33,535 bases of DNA from JAGVLN01 sp964515755. Lineage in GTDB: Bacteria > Pseudomonadota > Alphaproteobacteria > Rickettsiales > JABSSG01. The stretch covers positions 1-33,535 of the forward strand of contig CAZEVK010000014.1 in the NCBI GenBank assembly GCA_964515755.1, read 5' to 3'. The notes under the pieces were generated by a model, which worked only from the letters and a program-made list of their open reading frames with translations, did not search any database and was not told the origin of the DNA. Both the position numbers and the translations under genes were made by a program. Shown in pieces: positions 1-7,315 of the stretch. Numbering within the stretch: the first letter of the stretch is position 1; each line of letters opens with the position of its first letter.

Positions 1-40
1 CGTCTTAAGACGTGGGAGAGTAAGTCACTGCCAAGCCTAT
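1..40 (+). rRNA. rrf: 5S ribosomal RNA, 3' end (partial)
   Basis: The first 40 or so bases match the 3' third of a bacterial 5S rRNA: a small hairpin (cgtcttaagacg), then the conserved gtgggagag, then the 'gtcactgccaagcct' ending typical of alphaproteobacterial 5S. The 5' part is outside the window, and the exact 3' end cannot be fixed because its pairing partner is missing. In Rickettsiales the 23S and 5S genes usually lie together, apart from 16S, so 23S is probably just to the left (inference). Confidence 0.85.
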
Positions 41-60
41 TAAGCGAACATTTTTTTTGT
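41..60 (+). terminator. T-run after the 5S rRNA, probable transcription end
   Basis: A run of eight T (51-58) follows the 5S end by about ten bases. No separate GC-rich hairpin is visible; the closing helix of 5S itself may act as the stem. Strength is unknown. Confidence 0.4.
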
Positions 61-187
61 TTCTATTACTTTTTACTCATATTCTAACAGTTGCATATTA
101 AATCTTGTATATTTCGCCGCATTAACTTTTTTTTAATCGTTTTTTGTCACACTTAAATTTAGTGATAACTAGATATTGAGCTTTAGT

Positions 188-970
188 ATGCCAGTGACAT
201 TAAAAACGGCTTCAGACATTCAAAAATTAATTGATAAAGTTATGCCACAATTGGCCAATTTTGTTACTGGTCGCCGTGGCTTACAAGATAAAAATATCAA
301 TTATCAGATAGCTCTTTTACGCGATTCTTTAAATGAATTAAGTGAAGAAGATAAAAAAATTTTTCTATTACAATCTATCCATGGAGCAAATATAGCGGGT
401 GGCTTTTTCTCTTTTCTTGAGAACAATACTGGGCTAAAACTTTCAGCTACTTTAGGTGAAGTAATAGGACGTTATAATGATATTATTTTAGAGAATAAGG
501 CTATTGAAGAATTTAAAAGCGACGAGTTAAATAAAGTATCTACCAATGCTATGAATAAAGAATTTCATGACAGACTTGAACCTGATCCAACGGTTAAGTA
601 TAATATAGCTGAAAAAAAGAGTTCTTTAATGGTAGAGCCAAGAGCATCTCTACCGAAAATTGATAAAAAAGCTACCTTAGCAATGTTAGCTGGATTTGAG
701 CCTACAAAAAATACAGTGCGCAATCATAAAATTGCTCAAGCTCTTGTAGATAGTTCAATTAAACATCCGGGCGCAATAAAAGAACCGTCAGAAGATGATG
801 CGGCAAAAAAGATTCAAGCAGCATTTAAAAAACGCAATAAGCTTGCGATTTCTGCAATGAAATTAAAGAAACGTATAGCTACAAGAACTGGAAAAGGTGC
901 TCAAGAACTAAGAAATGCAGTGGATAGAACCATAATAGCAAACTCTGTGAAAAAACAGCGCTATCTGTAG
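188..970 (+). CDS. Hypothetical protein with an IQ-like (calmodulin-binding type) motif
   Basis: I do not recognise this protein as a whole. It has about 260 residues, no signal peptide and no membrane segment, and looks soluble and mostly helical. The C-terminal third is very basic. About 52 residues from the end is AAKKIQAAFKKRNK, close to the first half of the eukaryotic IQ motif (IQxxxR/K); the usual glycine and final arginine are replaced. Lysine- and arginine-rich segments follow. The ATG at 188 is preferred: a GAG lies seven bases upstream, while the in-frame TTG at 176 has no ribosome binding site. It stands alone between the 5S rRNA and a transporter gene, with base composition like its neighbours. 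A host-directed effector is possible but unproven; a basic nucleic-acid-binding protein would also fit the charge pattern. Confidence 0.7.
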   Translation: MPVTLKTASDIQKLIDKVMPQLANFVTGRRGLQDKNINYQIALLRDSLNELSEEDKKIFLLQSIHGANIAGGFFSFLENNTGLKLSATLGEVIGRYNDIILENKAIEEFKSDELNKVSTNAMNKEFHDRLEPDPTVKYNIAEKKSSLMVEPRASLPKIDKKATLAMLAGFEPTKNTVRNHKIAQALVDSSIKHPGAIKEPSEDDAAKKIQAAFKKRNKLAISAMKLKKRIATRTGKGAQELRNAVDRTIIANSVKKQRYL

Positions 971-974
971 CGCT
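957..974 (+). terminator. Perfect 7-bp hairpin overlapping the stop codon
   Basis: AGCGCTA at 957-963 pairs perfectly with TAGCGCT at 968-974 around a TCTG loop. The stop codon TAG (968-970) forms the start of the right arm. The tail is only 'ttctcc', so this is a weak intrinsic terminator at best; it may protect the mRNA 3' end or assist termination. Confidence 0.4.
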
Positions 975-1165
975 TTCTCCTATCGCTACTAGACTGATTG
1001 ACAAATTTCCAAAGTTATGATAATTTTAGCTTGTAATAAACAAGTGCAGGCAACCATAAAAATGAACTTAAATCTTTATAATACATTGAAGAAGTGTTGG
1101 CGTAGTTAACTATATTTGTTATGTCATTTTACTTAAACTAAAAATTATTATAAGGATTAAAATTC

Positions 1166-2119
1166 ATGATAAGTCACTTCAAGCGCATAAGCGCTGTTAT
1201 TTTTTCAACTTTTTTATTTATTAATTTAGCTAACGCTGACCTACCCAAAAAATTGGCGATTAGCCAAATAGTTGCTCATCCAACTTTAGATAAAGTTAGG
1301 TTAGGTATTATAGATGGTTTAAAAGCAGCAGGCTTTACTGATCATAAGAACATAATTATTGATTATCAAAACGCTAATGGTAGTATGATTCTTGCTAGTC
1401 AAATTGCCAAAAAATTTGTTAGTGAAAATAATGCTGTTATTATAGCAATTACTACGCCTTCCGCACAAACAGTTGCTAATGTTGCAAAATCTGTTAAGAG
1501 CGATATTCCTATTATTTTTGCTACTGTTACGGATCCAGTTAAAGCTAAGTTAGTTTCTTCTTATGAACACCCAGGCGGTAATATAACTGGAACTAGTAAT
1601 CCTTCAGCTATAGCTCAGCAGCTAGCTTTGTTAAAAAAATTTTTACCGGACATCAAATCATTAGGATTAGCTATAAATTTTAGCGAAGTAAACTCTGTAG
1701 AATTGTTATCACAAGTAAAGCAAGAAGCTAAGAAAATGAATATTGAAGTGGTAACTGTTGCAGCTAGTAATTCTTCTGATATTCCTTTGGTAGCAAAAAA
1801 TTTAGCATCAAAAGTTCAAGCAGTATTTTTATTACAAGACAATACTGTAGCTTCGGCATTACCAGCATTCATGAAAGTTATGAATAAGAATCATGTCCCT
1901 GTGTTTGCCTCTTTTATGGAGGCAATAGATCAGGGGGCAGTGGCTGCTATGGCTTATGATGAGTATCAGATTGGTATTCAGACAGGTAATATGGCAGCAA
2001 AAGTGCTGAATGGTATCAAACCTAGAGATATTCCAGTTGAATCTCCAATAAAATTAGACTTAATTATAAATAAAGAGGTAGCACAGAAATTAAATTTACA
2101 AATCCCTTTGATAAATTGA
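1166..2119 (+). CDS. ABC transporter substrate-binding protein, TrpX-like (ABC_sub_bind family)
   Basis: A 317-residue periplasmic binding protein. Residues 1-24 form a signal peptide with a good cleavage site after ANA. There is no lipobox cysteine. The rest resembles the ABC_sub_bind family (formerly DUF534), whose characterised member TrpX is linked to tryptophan uptake. Landmarks are GIIDGLKAAGF near the start, 'TPSAQTVAN', 'FATVTDPV', 'HPGGNITGTSN' and 'VFASFMEAIDQGAVAAMAYDEYQIG'-like text split over two strands of the second lobe. The ATG has a well-placed AAGGA nine bases upstream. No permease or ATPase gene is adjacent: the next gene converges from the other strand 14 bases away. The partners must be elsewhere or lost. 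The ligand cannot be read from the sequence; an amino acid or aromatic compound is the family expectation. Confidence 0.85.
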   Translation: MISHFKRISAVIFSTFLFINLANADLPKKLAISQIVAHPTLDKVRLGIIDGLKAAGFTDHKNIIIDYQNANGSMILASQIAKKFVSENNAVIIAITTPSAQTVANVAKSVKSDIPIIFATVTDPVKAKLVSSYEHPGGNITGTSNPSAIAQQLALLKKFLPDIKSLGLAINFSEVNSVELLSQVKQEAKKMNIEVVTVAASNSSDIPLVAKNLASKVQAVFLLQDNTVASALPAFMKVMNKNHVPVFASFMEAIDQGAVAAMAYDEYQIGIQTGNMAAKVLNGIKPRDIPVESPIKLDLIINKEVAQKLNLQIPLIN

Positions 2120-2133
2120 TTTAGAAAATTAAG

Positions 2134-3438
2134 TTAAGCATAACGTGTTGCAAGTATAATACTAGCTTTCAACCCTCCAAGCTTACTCTTTGCTAGTACG
2201 ATATTACCGCCGTGCCTTAGGATAATATCCTGGGAAATTGACAAGCCTAGGCCAATTCCGCCTGTTGCTTGATTTCGCGAATGTTCAATTCTATAAAATG
2301 GTTGAAATACTTTTTTAAGTTCTTGCTTTGCAATGCCTGGGCCGTCATCATCAATATCTATTATTATAAAGCCTTCCTTTTGATAAAGATTGATTTCAAC
2401 TGTGTTTGCAAAACGAGAGGCATTGTCAATAAGGTTTTGGATGGCTCTTTTAAATGCATTTACTCTAACATCGAAACTAATTTGCTTGTTACTAATAACA
2501 CTGATTTTTATATCTGAATGCTTATATTTAGTGATCATTTCTCTTAATAAAGTGTCTAAATCTACTTTGCTAGTATGGTAAGAATCTTCTCCTTTGGCAA
2601 AATCAAGATAGTCATTAATTATGTTTTCCATATCCTGAATATCATGATTAATTTCCTGAATAGCTTCACTTTGTTTCATTATAGCCAGTTGTAATTTGAT
2701 GCGTGTAATTGGAGTACGTAAGTCATGAGACACACCTGCCAACATTTCAGTTCTTTGTTTTATTTGATTCTCGATACGTTGTTTCATTTCCAGAAATGCC
2801 AAGCCTACTTTGCGTACTTCAATTGCTCCTTCTGGTTTAAAACTATCGATTGATAAGCCAGTGCCAAATTTTTCAGCAGCTACGCTTAGTTTTGTAATTG
2901 AGCGTATTTGATTTTTAGAGAATATAATAGTAAAGACTAATAGAACTGATGTTGTTCCTAGCATCCATAAAATGAAAATGTATTTAGTTGGAGTATAAAA
3001 TCTACTACGTGGTACTTCAAAAAATAATATACCATCTTCAATTTGTACCTGAATTTGTATTTCTTTATTGTTTTTGTCGTAACGCAACCTTAAAGGAGTA
3101 TCAAGATTGTTTTGTAAATTTTTTTGTAAGATTTTTAGCTCACCGCTTAAAGAAGATTGGTTTATAGAAATTTTTTTGTCTTTATAAAAAGTATATTTCA
3201 AATTAGTGTAAGTTCTTAGTTTTTTGATATCTTTTTCATTAAGTTTTTTATGTAACTCTGATATGAATGAGATTTCTCCTGCTAAAGAATATAGCATTGA
3301 ATTACTCACGCTATCCCAGTGACGTTGGTAAAAAATGTAAGTTGAAATTAATTGTGCTAATATAGTGGGTATAATTATAATTAATAGCATTCTAGAGAGT
3401 AGAGTGCTTGGCATAAAGCTTTTAAAACTATTTCTCAT
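2134..3438 (-). CDS. envZ: Sensor histidine kinase, EnvZ type
   Basis: A 434-residue membrane sensor kinase. Transmembrane helices lie at about 14-36 and 153-174 and enclose a periplasmic sensor region of about 115 residues. A HAMP linker follows (about 175-228), then the phosphorylation site AGVSHDLRTPITRIKL with His238, matching the EnvZ H-box closely. The ATPase domain shows the N box (NLIDNASRFA), G1 (DDDGPGI) and G2 (GIGLGLSIS). It would autophosphorylate and pass phosphate to the partner regulator encoded just upstream. The start ATG overlaps the regulator's TGA stop (ATGA), so translation is probably coupled. In enterobacteria EnvZ answers osmolarity and pH; the stimulus here is unknown. 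The periplasmic part has no recognisable ligand domain. Confidence 0.92.
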   Translation of the reverse strand: MRNSFKSFMPSTLLSRMLLIIIIPTILAQLISTYIFYQRHWDSVSNSMLYSLAGEISFISELHKKLNEKDIKKLRTYTNLKYTFYKDKKISINQSSLSGELKILQKNLQNNLDTPLRLRYDKNNKEIQIQVQIEDGILFFEVPRSRFYTPTKYIFILWMLGTTSVLLVFTIIFSKNQIRSITKLSVAAEKFGTGLSIDSFKPEGAIEVRKVGLAFLEMKQRIENQIKQRTEMLAGVSHDLRTPITRIKLQLAIMKQSEAIQEINHDIQDMENIINDYLDFAKGEDSYHTSKVDLDTLLREMITKYKHSDIKISVISNKQISFDVRVNAFKRAIQNLIDNASRFANTVEINLYQKEGFIIIDIDDDGPGIAKQELKKVFQPFYRIEHSRNQATGGIGLGLSISQDIILRHGGNIVLAKSKLGGLKASIILATRYA

Positions 3439-4127
3439 AATTTTGTTCCAAATAATATATAACCCTGTCCACGAATAGTTTGTATAAATTTAGGTTTTTT
3501 TGGATCTAATTCTATTTTATTACGTAATCTAGTTATTTGTACATCAATAGAGCGTTCATTTATATCTCCACATAACCTGGCAAGTTCTTGTCTATCAATA
3601 GCTACACCTAAGTTATCAATTAAAATATTGAGTAGTTTAGATTCACCTGAGCTTAAAACTATATGTATGCCATTTTTGCTTAATGTGTTATTTACAACAT
3701 CATATTCTATTTGCCCGAAGTAGATAATACAATTATTAAGCGCTTTTCTTAAGTACTTAGTTCTATTAATTAATTTTTCTATTCTGATTAATAATTCACG
3801 AGGTTCAAAAGGTTTTGCTATATAATCATCAGCTCCAGACTTTAACCCTGCTATACGCTCTTCTACATCCCCCATTGCTGTAAGCATTAAAATAGCGATA
3901 TTAGAAGTTCGACGTAAGATTTGAGCAAACTCAATACCAGTTTCGTTTGGCATCATTATATCAAGAATGATTAAATCTATATTGAATGTCTCTAGTAGCT
4001 CTCGTGCTTGTTTTGTGTCTTTAGCGATAGAAACGACATATTGATGATCAACGAGATAAGTTCGAAGCAGATTCCTGATCCTATTATCATCGTCTACTAT
4101 TAATATATGAGCCTTATCTATATTCAT
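3435..4127 (-). CDS. ompR: Response regulator, OmpR type
   Basis: A 230-residue two-domain regulator. The receiver domain (about 6-120) has the acidic pocket VDDD (12-14), phospho-acceptor Asp56 in 'IILDIMMP', 'LTAMGD' and the conserved lysine in AKPFEPREL. The C-terminal winged-helix domain (about 135-228) has 'INERSIDVQITRLRNKIE' for DNA recognition and ends in 'TIRGQGYILF'. This is the OmpR/PhoB class. It is first in a two-gene operon with the EnvZ-type kinase (4-bp ATGA overlap). Its promoter at 4157-4185 overlaps that of the divergent aminotransferase gene. Target genes cannot be inferred; no repeated binding box stands out upstream, so autoregulation is open. Confidence 0.92.
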   Translation of the reverse strand: MNIDKAHILIVDDDNRIRNLLRTYLVDHQYVVSIAKDTKQARELLETFNIDLIILDIMMPNETGIEFAQILRRTSNIAILMLTAMGDVEERIAGLKSGADDYIAKPFEPRELLIRIEKLINRTKYLRKALNNCIIYFGQIEYDVVNNTLSKNGIHIVLSSGESKLLNILIDNLGVAIDRQELARLCGDINERSIDVQITRLRNKIELDPKKPKFIQTIRGQGYILFGTKL

Positions 4128-4135
4128 ATGAATTC

Positions 4136-4164
4136 TTTACAATCAATTCCACTAATATTATATT
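4136..4164 (+). promoter_or_regulatory. Sigma70-type promoter for ilvE
   Basis: Plus strand: -35 TTTACA (4136-4141), 17-base spacer, -10 TATATT (4159-4164). Transcription should start near 4171, about 30 bases before the ATG at 4202. The -10 overlaps the ompR -10 (4157-4162), so both promoters cannot easily be occupied together. Confidence 0.6.
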
Positions 4165-4185
4165 CAATTATAATTATTATTACAA
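4157..4185 (-). promoter_or_regulatory. Sigma70-type promoter for ompR-envZ
   Basis: On the minus strand: -35 TTGTAA (4185-4180), 17-base spacer, perfect -10 TATAAT (4162-4157). Transcription should begin near 4150, leaving a leader of about 23 bases before the ompR ATG. The -10 shares base pairs with the -10 of the opposite-strand ilvE promoter. Confidence 0.6.
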
Positions 4186-4201
4186 TATCAGAGCTATATA
4201 A

Positions 4202-5083
4202 ATGAAAACAGTGCCGTTTGATAAAAGAGAAGGTTATATTTGGTTTGATGGTAATTTTGTGTCTTGGCCAGAGGCTAAGATTCATGTTATGACTCACGGT
4301 CTAAACTACGCTAGCTGTGTTTTTGAAGGAGAAAGAGTATATAATAATGTAATATTTAAATCTCATATACATACTAAAAGACTGGAGCAGTCTGCACATT
4401 TATTAGGATTCAAATTACCTTTTGAAGCTGAAATAATTAATAGAGCAAAAGACGAATTGGTGAAAAAACAAAATATAACTGATGGTTATATGAAAATGAT
4501 GGCTTGGTGTGGAAGTGAGCAAATGACAATTGCTGCTCCTAATAGTTCAATCCATATTATGATCGCACTTTGGTCATTACCATCATATTATAGAAAGGAG
4601 ATAATAGAAAAAGGTTTGTCTTTAACAATTTCTGATTGGGTTCGCCCTCCAGCAAACTCGATGCCAACTAACAGTAAAGCTGCATGTGGTTATGTGATTA
4701 ATACTCTTTCAAAGCATGCTGCTTCAGATCATGGCTTTGATGATGCATTAATGCTTGATTATAGAGGATTTATTGCTGAAGGAACTAGTGCTAATTTCTT
4801 TATGGTTATTAATGGCGAATTACATACGCCAATTCCTGATTGTTTTTTAAATGGTATTACTAGGCAAACTGTAATTGAGTTAGCCAAAAAGCGAGGTATT
4901 AAAGTAATTGAGCGGCATATAGAGGTATCAGAGCTTACAAAGGCAACAGAAGCTTTTTTAACTGGTACAGCTAGCGAAATTACACCGATTAAAAATATCA
5001 AAAATTATAATTTTTCTTATGGGGAAATTACTAAAAATTTAATAAGTGACTATAGAAAATTGGTTAGTAATTGGAGTAACTAA
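4202..5083 (+). CDS. ilvE: Branched-chain amino acid aminotransferase (PLP fold type IV)
   Basis: A 293-residue fold-type-IV aminotransferase, the usual length for IlvE. It would interconvert leucine, isoleucine and valine with their 2-oxo acids, using glutamate/2-oxoglutarate. The N-terminal 'GYIWFDGNFVSWPEAKIHV' and 'THGLNYASCVFEG' match the family. The PLP-binding lysine is Lys159 in TNSKAACGYV; 'FIAEGTSANFF' and 'LTGTASEITPI' provide the other cofactor contacts. No other branched-chain biosynthetic gene is in the window, so it may serve salvage or degradation. D-amino-acid aminotransferase and aminodeoxychorismate lyase share the fold but fit less well. Its stop codon overlaps the convergent lysA stop by 4 bp. 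Confidence 0.88.
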   Translation: MKTVPFDKREGYIWFDGNFVSWPEAKIHVMTHGLNYASCVFEGERVYNNVIFKSHIHTKRLEQSAHLLGFKLPFEAEIINRAKDELVKKQNITDGYMKMMAWCGSEQMTIAAPNSSIHIMIALWSLPSYYRKEIIEKGLSLTISDWVRPPANSMPTNSKAACGYVINTLSKHAASDHGFDDALMLDYRGFIAEGTSANFFMVINGELHTPIPDCFLNGITRQTVIELAKKRGIKVIERHIEVSELTKATEAFLTGTASEITPIKNIKNYNFSYGEITKNLISDYRKLVSNWSN

Positions 5084-6324
5084 ATCCATGAAGGTATAGT
5101 TTCTGATTTTATTAAATCTTCATATGAAGGTCTATTTTTGGTTATAGCAAATTTAGTATCTTGAGCTATAACTTCAGGAATCAACAAGCGTGAATTGTAA
5201 ATTGAAGACATAACAGCTCCGTAAGCACCTGCATCTTTAAAAGCAACTAAATCTCCTGAATTTAAGTTAGGCATTATTTTGTCTTTAGAAAATACATCTG
5301 ATGTTTCACAAACTGGCCCGACAACATCATATTTTGTGACTGTATTGCTAGGAGATAAAGGAATTATGTTATGGTATGCATCGTATAAGCTTTGCCTAAG
5401 ACTGTCGTTCATACCTGCATCAATAATTGCAAAAGTTTTTTCTTTAGTTTCTTTTATGTATAACACACTAGAAATTAATACACCTATGTTTGCTGCTATT
5501 GAGCGTCCAGGTTCAATAATAATTTTATAGTTTGATTTATAAAATAATTTTTTGATCAATTCTGCATATTCAGTTATTTCTGGTGGATTTTCCTGACTAT
5601 ACCTAACTCCTAATCCTCCTCCCAAATCTAAATATTCTATTTTACAGCCATGTGATTTTAGCATTTCTGCTGTTTTAAGGATTATTTGGTAAGCTTCTTT
5701 ATATGGTTCAAGACTTGTAATTTGAGAACCTATATGAATTGACAATCCCTGTAAATTTATATTATTTAGTTTTTCTAAAGACTTTATGATTTCTGTTAGG
5801 TTATCGATATCTATACCAAATTTATTAGACTTCAAACCAGTATTAATTTTATAGTGAGTTTTCCCGTCAACATTTGCATTAATTCTAATCGCAACGTTCG
5901 CGATTTTATTTTGCATGCTAGCAATATCATTTAGCAGTAATAATTCGGGAATTGATTCTACATTAAATTGCATAATATTTTCTGAAAGAGCATATGACAA
6001 TTCTTGCTTTGTTTTACCTACTCCTGAAAAAACTATATGTTTAGGTGAAATATTTGCAGCAATCGCTTTTCTAATTTCTCCTTCTGAAACACAATCAGCT
6101 CCAGAACCTAATTTACCAAGTGCGTTTAATACGCTAAGGTTAGAGTTTGCTTTGACAGCAAAGCATATTAAAACATTCTGATCTGCAAACGCATTCTTGT
6201 ACTTAAGAAAATTTTCTTTTAGTTGGGTAGCTGAGTAAAGATAAAATGGCGTGTGAATCTGTTTAGCTATATCTGCTATATTTATTTGATCTATATATAA
6301 GAGATTATTTTTATAATGGAACAT
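5080..6324 (-). CDS. lysA: Diaminopimelate decarboxylase
   Basis: A 414-residue PLP enzyme that decarboxylates meso-diaminopimelate to L-lysine in the cytoplasm. Motifs of the family are all present: PLP lysine Lys58 in CFAVKANSN, HIGSQI, the glycine-rich 'LDLGGGLGV', EPGRSI, the substrate cysteine in VCETSDVF, and DAGAYGAVMSS near the C-terminus. Length is typical. It is the second gene of a pair: its ATG lies inside the end of the small lptM-type gene (14-bp overlap), and no Shine-Dalgarno is visible, so translation probably depends on lptM being read. The lptM-lysA linkage is also seen in other proteobacteria. Confidence 0.95.
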   Translation of the reverse strand: MFHYKNNLLYIDQINIADIAKQIHTPFYLYSATQLKENFLKYKNAFADQNVLICFAVKANSNLSVLNALGKLGSGADCVSEGEIRKAIAANISPKHIVFSGVGKTKQELSYALSENIMQFNVESIPELLLLNDIASMQNKIANVAIRINANVDGKTHYKINTGLKSNKFGIDIDNLTEIIKSLEKLNNINLQGLSIHIGSQITSLEPYKEAYQIILKTAEMLKSHGCKIEYLDLGGGLGVRYSQENPPEITEYAELIKKLFYKSNYKIIIEPGRSIAANIGVLISSVLYIKETKEKTFAIIDAGMNDSLRQSLYDAYHNIIPLSPSNTVTKYDVVGPVCETSDVFSKDKIMPNLNSGDLVAFKDAGAYGAVMSSIYNSRLLIPEVIAQDTKFAITKNRPSYEDLIKSETIPSWI

Positions 6325-6436
6325 GATATTTAAATGATTTTTCTTCCGGTGGTAACTTTAGCGGTCCAACGCTACCGCAACCTGCACATAAAATAGTCCC
6401 TAAATATAATAAAATTATCAATATAAATTTGTTCAT
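6311..6436 (-). CDS. lptM: Small LptM (YifL)-type lipoprotein
   Basis: A 41-residue lipoprotein. The N-terminus is a signal peptide (MNKFILIILLYLGTIL) ending in a lipobox-like CAG|C at Cys20. The mature start is CGSVGPLKLPP, matching the family signature CGxxGPLxLP of LptM, formerly YifL. In Escherichia coli LptM helps the LPS translocon LptD/LptE mature with correct disulfides. Position supports the call: in many proteobacteria this lipoprotein gene directly precedes lysA or dapF. Here its TAA lies 14 bases inside lysA. The -3 lipobox residue is Cys17 rather than the usual Leu, which is unusual. Whether LptD exists in this genome cannot be seen here. Confidence 0.85.
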   Translation of the reverse strand: MNKFILIILLYLGTILCAGCGSVGPLKLPPEEKSFKYHVPL

Positions 6437-6469
6437 ATAAATCTGATTCTACAAGCAAAATAAGCTTTA

Positions 6470-6498
6470 TTGTTTTTAGGAGTAATCTATTGTATTAT
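6470..6498 (+). promoter_or_regulatory. Possible promoter for the tlpA-like operon
   Basis: TTGTTT (6470-6475), 17-base spacer, TATTAT (6493-6498). The -10 matches five of six consensus bases; the -35 is weaker. Predicted start near 6505. Confidence 0.4.
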
Positions 6499-6535
6499 TC
6501 TTACTTGGAGAATATATTAAAAAAAATTTTTGGCA

Positions 6536-7315
6536 ATGCCGCAGTTTTTAAAAACAATATTATTATTTTTTATATTAACTATTTGTATTAATAATGCAAA
6601 TAGTGAATCTGTGGTTATTGATGAGTATCTTCCGAGTTTCATACCTGAAGTTGAATTTTATGATATTGGCGGTAAAAGTTATAATTTTGAAAAATTTGAA
6701 GGAAATGTGCTTTTATTACATTTCTGGGCAACATGGTGCATGAATTGTACTCAAGAGATGAAAGCTTTAGACCAATTACAGAAAGCTTTACGTAAAGAGT
6801 CTATTATTATTTTACCTATTTCAGAAGATTTTAAAGGTGTAGAAGCAGTGAGGGATTTTTATAAGAAGCATAAGCTTAAAAATTTGGTAAGTTTTGTTGA
6901 TGATAATAATGAGTTATTTGGTGCTTTTGGAGCAACTAATTTGCCTACAACTTTTATTATAGATACAGAAGGAAAAAATGTTGCTAGAATAGTTGGCGCT
7001 GCTGATTGGCAAAGTCAGAAAATGATTGACTTACTCAAGTCGTACGTTCATCCTAGAGAATCAATGAATGCAGATTATATTAATGTATTAAAAGAGCAAA
7101 ATAATTGGCAAACAAGTGAATCAGTTAATAAATCAAATGAGATTGGGGACGAAATACCTGCTGAGGCAATTACTAACATAAGTCCATCCGAAATCAAGGA
7201 AGGTAATGATGGAAGCCATTTTACTAATATTCAAGGAGATCAGTTTTCATTGAAAGTAAAACGACCAGTTAATTCTGGTATAGCAATACAAAGCAAAGAG
7301 GAAAAAAACAGATGA
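6536..7315 (+). CDS. TlpA/ResA-like periplasmic thioredoxin
   Basis: An exported thioredoxin-fold protein of about 259 residues. A hydrophobic signal peptide or anchor covers about residues 4-24. The thioredoxin domain (about 30-170) has the active site WCMNC (Cys68 and Cys71 from the ATG) and the cis-proline loop in NLPTTFIID. The CxxC is of TlpA/ResA rather than classical thioredoxin type; such proteins reduce disulfides for cytochrome c maturation or copper-site assembly in the periplasm. About 80 residues after the domain are low-complexity and polar, an unusual extension. The ATG at 6536 is preferred on sequence grounds, with an in-frame TTG at 6530 and a stop at 6518; neither has a good ribosome binding site. 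Its stop overlaps the next gene by 4 bp. Confidence 0.82.
   Translation: MPQFLKTILLFFILTICINNANSESVVIDEYLPSFIPEVEFYDIGGKSYNFEKFEGNVLLLHFWATWCMNCTQEMKALDQLQKALRKESIIILPISEDFKGVEAVRDFYKKHKLKNLVSFVDDNNELFGAFGATNLPTTFIIDTEGKNVARIVGAADWQSQKMIDLLKSYVHPRESMNADYINVLKEQNNWQTSESVNKSNEIGDEIPAEAITNISPSEIKEGNDGSHFTNIQGDQFSLKVKRPVNSGIAIQSKEEKNR

Noticed and set aside
971..1165. Search for a promoter or tRNA before the substrate-binding protein gene.
   Set aside because: Only weak promoter-like matches with poor spacing; no cloverleaf can be folded. Only the AAGGA ribosome binding site is clear.
4202..5083. Assignment as aminodeoxychorismate lyase or D-amino-acid aminotransferase.
   Set aside because: They share the fold, but the N-terminal and PLP-lysine regions look more like IlvE; no folate or D-alanine genes are adjacent.
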